Assembly: GCA_035249465.1 (NCBI GenBank)
Contig: DATFGL010000097.1
Coordinates: forward strand, 1 to 12,766
Length of the DNA: 12,766 nt
DNA from: 66-474 sp035249465
GTDB lineage: Bacteria > Pseudomonadota > Gammaproteobacteria > Xanthomonadales > Rhodanobacteraceae
Direction: 5' to 3'
Below the pieces are notes generated by a model. That model saw nothing but the letters and a program-made list of their open reading frames with translations, made no database searches and had not been told where the DNA came from. Below are positions 6,705 through 12,766 of this stretch, in pieces. Each line of letters begins with the position of its first letter. The first letter of the stretch is position 1. The translations under genes were made by a program, and so were the position numbers.

Positions 6705-7019
6705 TTACTTGATCAGCAAATCCTTTTCCTTCTTGCCGGCTTTCAGCGCGGCCAGGAACCAGCGCGGACGCTTGCCGCGGCCTGACCAGGTTTCGCTGCC
6801 GGCCGGGTTGCGGTATTTCGGAGCGACCTTGCCGGTTTTGCCGCCGCGCTTCTTGCCATAAACCTGCCCGAAGGTGACGCCGTCGGCCTTAAGCAACGCG
6901 TCAATCTTGGCCTTGACCTTGGCGATTTTTTCCTTGTCGATGTTTTTCATGCGTCCGTTCGCCTTGCGGATGAGATCCCTCAGTTGTTTCTTGTTGAGCG
7001 TGGTTACGTCGATGGCCAT
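6705..7019 (-). CDS. H-NS histone family nucleoid protein
   Basis: This 104-aa basic protein has the H-NS-family plan. A charged N-terminal helical oligomerisation segment (about 6-46) with many Lys residues leads through a Gly/Lys linker (about 55-66). The C-terminal DNA-binding motif is KYRNPAGSETWSGRGKRPRW (68-87), where SGRGKRP is the AT-hook-like minor-groove element. It resembles the short H-NS-like proteins of Xanthomonas, Burkholderia and Bordetella more than E. coli H-NS (137 aa). It would bind AT-rich DNA and silence transferred genes. The start is supported by GGAG at 7027-7030, about 7 nt upstream. It lies 124 nt downstream of proS on the same strand but has a candidate promoter of its own. 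Confidence 0.92.
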   Translation of the reverse strand: MAIDVTTLNKKQLRDLIRKANGRMKNIDKEKIAKVKAKIDALLKADGVTFGQVYGKKRGGKTGKVAPKYRNPAGSETWSGRGKRPRWFLAALKAGKKEKDLLIK

Positions 7020-7096
7020 GTTGACTCCGATGATCGGGTTGAATGCAGTGATGTCGGCCGGAGAAATCCGCGGGATTGGCCCCGACGACGGAACGC

Positions 7097-7125
7097 ATTT
7101 TCACCCAAATCCATTCCGGTTGCAA
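7097..7125 (-). promoter_or_regulatory. Candidate sigma-70 promoter of the H-NS gene
   Basis: On the minus strand, TTGCAA (7120-7125; 4/6 to TTGACA) is followed after exactly 17 nt by GAAAAT (7097-7102; 4/6 to TATAAT), about 78 nt before the start codon. The stretch is AT-richer than its surroundings, which fits a promoter and possible H-NS autoregulation (inference). Confidence 0.4.
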
Positions 7126-7143
7126 AATCGGGGTCGTCTGCGG

Positions 7144-8847
<1,704 letters not shown>

Positions 8848-8877
8848 CGGTAATCCCGGCAACAACGGAAACGGCGG

Positions 8878-8883
8878 ATTGTA
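8878..8883 (-). promoter_or_regulatory. Candidate -10 box for proS (TACAAT)
   Basis: On the minus strand, CGCTACAATCCG lies about 30 nt upstream of the proS start. TACAAT matches the -10 consensus at 5 of 6. No clear -35 box is visible. This GC-flanked TACAAT is typical of xanthomonad promoters (recalled). Confidence 0.5.
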
Positions 8884-8982
8884 GCGGCGAAAGCGGATTC
8901 GGCCGTCTGTGTTGGGGCGCGGAATCAGGGCATGCTGGTTACGAGGCGTCGTGCAGCTTTACGCCAACGTGGCGGTGGACGA

Positions 8983-9453
8983 TCAACTGCCCTTCGACGA
9001 GCAGTATTGCGCCTGTTGCGCACGTGCGGTAGCCAGTTGCGCTTCGCGGGCGTTGTCGCTCATCACTTCCTGCTTGCCGCCGCCGCCCGTCACCACGGGT
9101 TGCTTGCTCTGCAGCAGGCTGATGTTCGAGCCCAACTGCTTGCACAGCTCGGCGCGGTTGGACGCCGTATCAGGCTGGGTGCTGCTTGCGGGCGCAGTTT
9201 GTTGCGGGGCGCCGGCGTCGGGCTCGGTGTTGTCCGCGCTGCCGGAAGCAGGTGCCGGGTTGGACGATACATCCGGTGCGTTCGTCAGGCGCATCCTGGT
9301 GAAATGGGTACCCGACGAAGGCGGCGTCTGCGAGAAATGGGTGACGCCGGTGGCGTCCTTCCACTTGTAGATCTGTTGCGCGCCCGCGAGACCGGTAACG
9401 CATGCCAGTGCAAGACCGATGGCCGACGCGACGACGAAGCTGCGCATGTGCAT
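8983..9453 (-). CDS. Secreted DUF4124 domain protein
   Basis: This 156-aa protein of unknown function has a clear signal peptide. Basic start MHMR, hydrophobic stretch FVVASAIGLALACVTGLAGA (6-25) and likely cleavage after Ala25 would export it to the periplasm. Just after the cut comes the DUF4124 signature QQIYKWKDATGVTHFSQTPP (26-45). A Ser/Ala/Pro-rich, probably disordered stretch follows (about 58-98). The C-terminal part contains Cys104 and Cys151, which could form a disulfide (inference). I chose ATG 9453 over farther upstream starts because of the signal peptide and AGGGGA about 6 nt upstream. It lies 135 bp upstream of proS on the same strand. DUF4124 proteins are common in Xanthomonadales, but I know no assigned role. 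Confidence 0.85.
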   Translation of the reverse strand: MHMRSFVVASAIGLALACVTGLAGAQQIYKWKDATGVTHFSQTPPSSGTHFTRMRLTNAPDVSSNPAPASGSADNTEPDAGAPQQTAPASSTQPDTASNRAELCKQLGSNISLLQSKQPVVTGGGGKQEVMSDNAREAQLATARAQQAQYCSSKGS

Positions 9454-9488
9454 GGAAGGTCCCCTGAACGCCTGGAAGGGTGGCGCGA

Positions 9489-9494
9489 GTATGC
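9489..9494 (-). promoter_or_regulatory. Candidate extended -10 box for the DUF4124 gene (CATACT)
   Basis: On the minus strand, TGG-CATACT forms an extended -10 element 35 nt before the start codon. It shares a 143-bp divergent region (9454-9596) with the pssA promoter on the other strand. Confidence 0.4.
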
Positions 9495-9563
9495 CACAGC
9501 CGCCCGGCGGCATCCGGACGGGTGTCACGGATGTTCCGCTGCCCGGCCGCTTGGGGCATGGGC

Positions 9564-9569
9564 TAAACT
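9564..9569 (+). promoter_or_regulatory. Candidate -10 box for the pssA operon (TAAACT)
   Basis: GGGCTAAACTGCCGG lies 27 nt before the ATG of pssA. TAAACT fits the -10 consensus at 4 of 6, and the context closely matches the qmcA box GGCTATACTGCG. No clear -35 box. A start of transcription near 9576 would leave a short leader, which slightly favours the ATG starts over the TTG at 9585. Confidence 0.4.
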
Positions 9570-9596
9570 GCCGGCAGGCTTGAGTTGGCCATCCGC

Positions 9597-10406
9597 ATGA
9601 CAGACATGCTTCCCCGCAAACCCGTGCGACGCGGCATTTACCTGCTGCCGAACCTGTTCACGACCGGCGCGATGTTCGCCGGGTTCTACGCGATCGTGGC
9701 CGCGTTCCTGGGTTTCTACACGCATGCCGCGATCGCGGTGTTCATTGCCGCGCTGCTGGATGGCATGGACGGTCGCGTCGCGCGGCTCACGGGCACCCAG
9801 AGCGAATTCGGCGTGCAGTACGACTCGCTTTCCGACCTGGTCAGTTTCGGGCTGGCACCTTCGCTGGTGATGTACACGTGGTCGCTGCAGTACCTGCGCG
9901 ACTACGGGCCGGTGTGGAGCAAGGTCGGCTGGTGCGCGGCATTCCTCTACGCCGCCTGCGCGGCGCTGCGCCTGGCGCGCTTCAACACGCAGGTCGGCGT
10001 CGCCGACAAACGTTACTTCCAGGGCCTCGCCAGTCCGGCGGCGGCGGGGCTTTGCATGTCGTTCGTATGGTCCATGCAGAACTTCGGTATTGAAGGGCAG
10101 GGGTTGTGTTTCTTCACGCCCATCCTCGCCGTGGTCGCGGGCCTGTTGATGGTCAGCCGGGTGCGCTATTTCAGTTTCAAGACGCTGCCGGTCAATGATC
10201 GCGTACCGTTCGTGTGGATCATCCTGGCGGTGCTGATCATCGTGGCGCTGACGCTCAATACGGCGTTGGTATTGCTCGCGCTCGCCACGGCTTACGCGTT
10301 GTCGGGCATCGTGATCACGTTGTGGGGCCTGCGTAGCCGTGCGTCGCGGCGGCGCCTGCGCATGGCTCGTCGGCAGGCCCAGGCGGAGGCACATCCGCAT
10401 GAGTGA
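9597..10406 (+). CDS. pssA: CDP-diacylglycerol--serine O-phosphatidyltransferase
   Basis: This integral membrane enzyme makes phosphatidylserine from CDP-diacylglycerol and serine, the first step to phosphatidylethanolamine. It carries the CDP-alcohol phosphotransferase motif: DGMDGRVAR (55-63), then G72, D76 and D80 in the segment ending QYDSLSDLVSFG. These provide the metal and CDP-binding aspartates. Several hydrophobic helices span the 269 residues, and a basic Arg-rich tail ends the protein (RRRLRMARRQAQ). It is of the membrane-embedded type (PssA as in Bacillus), not the PLD-like E. coli PssA. The start is uncertain: TTG 9585, ATG 9597 and ATG 9606 are all in frame, and I chose 9597 for codon and position. 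Its last 8 nt overlap the next gene, which implies an operon. Confidence 0.93.
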   Translation: MTDMLPRKPVRRGIYLLPNLFTTGAMFAGFYAIVAAFLGFYTHAAIAVFIAALLDGMDGRVARLTGTQSEFGVQYDSLSDLVSFGLAPSLVMYTWSLQYLRDYGPVWSKVGWCAAFLYAACAALRLARFNTQVGVADKRYFQGLASPAAAGLCMSFVWSMQNFGIEGQGLCFFTPILAVVAGLLMVSRVRYFSFKTLPVNDRVPFVWIILAVLIIVALTLNTALVLLALATAYALSGIVITLWGLRSRASRRRLRMARRQAQAEAHPHE

Positions 10407-10872
10407 CCCGATGCCCGCGCTGCGCGAACGGCGCCTGCGCGCGCTGGGCGTGCAGCCGCTGCGGTTGCGTCGGCGGGTTTCCGTGGGTGTTGCAGTGCCG
10501 ACGCCGCTTGCCGCCGACGAGTCGGTGGGGCATCCTGCCCCACCGGCTCCGGTGGCCGTGTCGGAAAAGGTTTCGATCCGGCGCCTCGCCCTGCAACCCG
10601 ACCCGGCGGAATTGCGCGATCCGGCGATCAACATGATGTACATGGCGTTGACCGAAGCGGTGCCCAGGGCAGGTCTGCAGTCGGTGCGCCCGTGCGATGT
10701 GGCGGAAGATCCCACGGCAGCGGTGATGGTGTTCGGCGCGGCGCCATTGCCGGAAGGCGTGCCCATGTTGCGGGTGCTGCGCGTCGATCCCCTGGCGGTG
10801 CTGTATGCGGATCGCGAACGCAAACGCGTGTTGTGGGAACAGATGCAGGCGTTGGGCCGCGGGATCGCTTGA
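10399..10872 (+). CDS. holD: Probable DNA polymerase III psi subunit (HolD-like)
   Basis: This 157-aa protein would usually be called hypothetical. Three stretches resemble recalled E. coli psi (137 aa). The N-terminal RRLRALGVQPLRLRR (11-25) parallels psi WQLQQLGITQWSLRR. DPAINMMYMALTEAV (74-88) parallels DPLVSDVLRALTVSP. The C-terminal LAVLYADRERKRVLWEQM (132-149) parallels LTDLRANPTARAALWQQI. Position agrees: E. coli holD also sits directly before rimI. Psi links the clamp loader (via its N-terminus) to chi, and through chi to SSB. A Pro/Ala-rich insert (about 32-55) is longer than in E. coli. ATG 10399 has GGAGG at 10385-10389, 9 nt upstream; it overlaps pssA by 8 nt, and rimI starts after 1 nt. 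No domain search was possible. Confidence 0.65.
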   Translation: MSDPMPALRERRLRALGVQPLRLRRRVSVGVAVPTPLAADESVGHPAPPAPVAVSEKVSIRRLALQPDPAELRDPAINMMYMALTEAVPRAGLQSVRPCDVAEDPTAAVMVFGAAPLPEGVPMLRVLRVDPLAVLYADRERKRVLWEQMQALGRGIA

Positions 10873-10873
10873 G

Positions 10874-11353
10874 ATGGCCGCGGTCGCGCCCCTGGAAGCG
10901 AAGCTGCGTCCAATGACGCACGAGGATATTTCCGCGGTCGCCAACATCGAAGCGGCCGCTTACGACTTCCCGTGGTCGCGCGGCATCTTCCGCAGTTGCC
11001 TCGACAACGGCCACCATTGCTGGGTGCTGGAGGAGGGTGGCGCGACCATCGGCTACGGCATCCTTTCGGTAGGTGCGGGCGAAGCGCACATCCTCAATGT
11101 CTGTGTCGCACCGCTGCACCAGGGACGCGGGCATGGCGCGTACCTGTTGAAGCGCGTACTCGATCTTGCGCGCTGGCATCACGCCGAACGTGTGTTCCTG
11201 GAAGTGCGCCCGACCAATGAACTCGCGCACGCGATGTACGAGCGCGCCGGTTTCAACGAGATCGGCCGCAGGCCCGGCTACTACCCGGCGCGGCGCGGTC
11301 GCGAGGATGCGATCGTGATGGCGATGGAGTTGCTGCCACCGGCATCACGTTGA
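10874..11353 (+). CDS. rimI: Ribosomal protein S18-alanine N-acetyltransferase
   Basis: This 159-aa GNAT enzyme acetylates the N-terminal alanine of ribosomal protein S18. The acetyl-CoA loop is VAPLHQGRGHGAYLL (78-92) with the Q-x-x-G-x-G pattern. The catalytic pair of the RimI family is seen as Glu110 in FLEVR and Tyr122 in AMYERAGF. IEAAAYDFPWSR (25-36) is a typical RimI N-terminal segment, and GYYPARRGREDAIVM (135-149) the typical C-terminal one. E. coli RimI has 148 aa. ATG 10874 follows the previous stop after one base, so translation is probably coupled; the ribosome site is weak. A longer frame from 10805 would overlap the HolD-like gene, which makes it less likely. Confidence 0.93.
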   Translation: MAAVAPLEAKLRPMTHEDISAVANIEAAAYDFPWSRGIFRSCLDNGHHCWVLEEGGATIGYGILSVGAGEAHILNVCVAPLHQGRGHGAYLLKRVLDLARWHHAERVFLEVRPTNELAHAMYERAGFNEIGRRPGYYPARRGREDAIVMAMELLPPASR

Positions 11354-11381
11354 ATCATCCTCCCGCGGCATCGCCGGCGCT

Positions 11382-11446
11382 GCGACCCCCTTCCTGTAGG
11401 AGGGCCGGAAGAAGGCCCGAGGGTCGCGGCTTCCGCCGCTCCTGCA
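11382..11446. repeat. Inverted REP pair between rimI and ettA
   Basis: TGTAGGAG (11395-11402) faces CTCCTGCA (11439-11446), reverse complements with one mismatch. Inside are stems GGGCC/GGCCC (11402-11406 with 11414-11418) and GCGGC/GCCGC (11426-11430 with 11435-11439). An additional outer pair GCGACCC 11382-11388 / GGGTCGC 11421-11427 competes with them. The right half in reverse reads TGCAGGAGCGGCGGAAGCCG, close to the REP consensus of Pseudomonas/Xanthomonas (recalled). It fills the gap between two convergent genes and probably ends or stabilises both transcripts. Confidence 0.75.
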
Positions 11447-11488
11447 CCTCCCAAGGAGGATCGAGGGGATGCAGCCGAGTCCAGGCTT

Positions 11489-12766
11489 TCAAGCCAATTT
11501 CTTGTACTTCACCCTATGCGGTGCCGCGGCTTCCTCGCCGAGCCGGCGCTTCTTGTCGGCCTCGTATTCGTTGTAGTTGCCGGCGAAGAATTCGACGTGC
11601 GAATCGCCCTCGAAGGCGATGATGTGGGTCGCAATGCGATCGAGGAACCAGCGGTCGTGCGAAATCACGATCGCGCAGCCGGGGAATTCCAGCAGCGCCT
11701 CTTCCAGTGCGCGCAAGGTTTCGACGTCGAGGTCGTTGGAGGGTTCGTCCAGCAGCAGCACGTTGCCGCCTTCGAGCAGGGTTTTGGCGAGGTGCAGGCG
11801 TCCGCGTTCGCCGCCCGACAACTGGCCGACGATTTTCTGCTGGTCACTGCCCTTGAAGTTGAAGCGGCCGATGTAGGCGCGCGACTGGATTTCGAAGTTG
11901 CCGATCTTCAGGATATCGAGCCCGCCAGAAACTTCCTGCCACACGTTGTGCTTGTCGTTGAGCATGCCGCGCGACTGGTCGACGTAGGCGAGCTGCACGG
12001 TCTTGCCCAGCACAATTTCCCCGGAATCCGGCTGTTCCTTGCCCATGACCATCTTCATGAACGTGGACTTGCCGGCGCCGTTGGGGCCGATCACGCCGAC
12101 GATCGCGCCGGGCGGGATCTTGAAAGACAAATCATCGATCAGGCAGCGATCGCCAAACGACTTCGTGACGTGCTTGAACTCGATCACTTCGTTGCCGAGC
12201 CGTTCGCCCGGCGGGATGAAGATCTCGTTGGTTTCGTTGCGGCGCTGGTAATCGACCGCGTTCAGCTCCTCGAAACGATTGAGGCGCGCCTTGCCCTTGG
12301 ACTGGCGGCCCTTGGCGGCCGAGCGCACCCATTCCAGTTCCTTCTGGATGGCTTTCTGGCGCGCCTTTTCGCTCGAGGCTTCCTGCTTCAAGCGTTCGTC
12401 CTTCTGTTCCAGCCACGACGAATAATTGCCTTTCCAGGGAATGCCGCGACCGCGGTCGAGTTCCAGGATCCATTCGGCGGCGTTGTCGAGGAAGTAGCGA
12501 TCATGGGTGACCGCGACCACGGTGCCGGGATAGTCGTGCAGGAATTGCTCCAGCCAGTCGACCGATTCGGCGTCGAGGTGGTTGGTGGGTTCGTCCAGCA
12601 GCAACATGTCGGGCTTCGACAGCAGCAGCCTGCAGAGTGCGACGCGGCGTTTTTCGCCGCCCGAAAGCGTGGCGACTTTCGCATCCCATGGCGGCAGGCG
12701 CAGCGCGTCGGCCGCGACTTCGAGTTGCATTTCCATGGTATGCGCGTCGCCCGCGGCGAGGATGTT
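11489..12766 (-). CDS. ettA: Energy-dependent translational throttle protein EttA (ABC-F), partial
   Basis: The gene runs off the right edge; the frame is open to 12766, and about 425 C-terminal residues of a protein normally near 555 aa are visible. EttA binds the ribosomal E site and gates entry into elongation according to the ATP/ADP level. Numbering from the Met at 12736, the end of the first ABC domain has signature LSGGEKRR (24-31) and Walker B MLLLDEPTNHLD (44-55). The P-site tRNA interaction linker follows (about 100-170, with WVRSAAKGRQSKGKARLNRF). The second domain has Walker A GPNGAGKS (217-224), signature LSGGERGR (306-313) and Walker B LLLDEPSNDLD (327-337). The switch sequences THDR and SHDR are also present. 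The near-identity to E. coli EttA over the linker separates it from Uup, YheS and ABCF resistance proteins. Confidence 0.96.
   Translation of the reverse strand, partial: NILAAGDAHTMEMQLEVAADALRLPPWDAKVATLSGGEKRRVALCRLLLSKPDMLLLDEPTNHLDAESVDWLEQFLHDYPGTVVAVTHDRYFLDNAAEWILELDRGRGIPWKGNYSSWLEQKDERLKQEASSEKARQKAIQKELEWVRSAAKGRQSKGKARLNRFEELNAVDYQRRNETNEIFIPPGERLGNEVIEFKHVTKSFGDRCLIDDLSFKIPPGAIVGVIGPNGAGKSTFMKMVMGKEQPDSGEIVLGKTVQLAYVDQSRGMLNDKHNVWQEVSGGLDILKIGNFEIQSRAYIGRFNFKGSDQQKIVGQLSGGERGRLHLAKTLLEGGNVLLLDEPSNDLDVETLRALEEALLEFPGCAIVISHDRWFLDRIATHIIAFEGDSHVEFFAGNYNEYEADKKRRLGEEAAAPHRVKYKKLA

Noticed and set aside
9525..10913. 462-aa open frame opposite pssA and the HolD-like gene
   Set aside because: It has no recognisable motif and spans two genes with good starts and family motifs on the + strand.

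Overview
The window looks like chromosomal core sequence from a high-GC gammaproteobacterium of the Xanthomonadales (Xanthomonas/Rhodanobacter-like). Three things point there: the wording of the ProRS, EttA, RimI and PssA proteins; an intergenic repeat of the GTAGGAGCGGC...GCCGC type; and a recurring TAnACT/TACAAT -10 box next to GC-rich sequence. This assignment rests on recalled family sequences, not on a database search.

Left part (1-3762, + strand). The 3' end of an FtsX/MacB-type ABC permease is followed by a cluster of small hairpins. Next comes a sigma-54-activating response regulator of the NtrC class, then 342 bp of nested inverted repeats, then a membrane histidine kinase with HAMP-like and PAS-like regions. 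The regulator and kinase are probably a cognate pair that serves the ABC transporter, split by repeat sequence. Centre-left (3791-6622, + strand). A stomatin-like QmcA protein and an NfeD protein form the classical SPFH/NfeD pair, with two strong hairpins between them. A threonine/serine exporter that fuses YjjP-like and YjjB-like halves follows. An exact 52-bp palindrome separates it from the convergent minus-strand genes.

Centre-right (6705-9453, - strand). Read in the direction of transcription, these are a secreted DUF4124 protein, prolyl-tRNA synthetase (proS) and a small H-NS-type nucleoid protein. Right part (9564-11353, + strand). A tight operon runs pssA, a holD-like gene and rimI; the first two overlap and the second pair is 1 nt apart. 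Its middle gene is a divergent protein that I read as the psi subunit of DNA polymerase III. After an inverted REP pair, the window ends in the minus-strand ettA gene (ABC-F translation factor), which is cut by the window edge.

Most genes are housekeeping. I found no convincing new defence or mobile system. The points most worth a second look are the holD candidate, the 52-bp palindrome, the repeats that split the two-component pair, and the hairpins between qmcA and nfeD.
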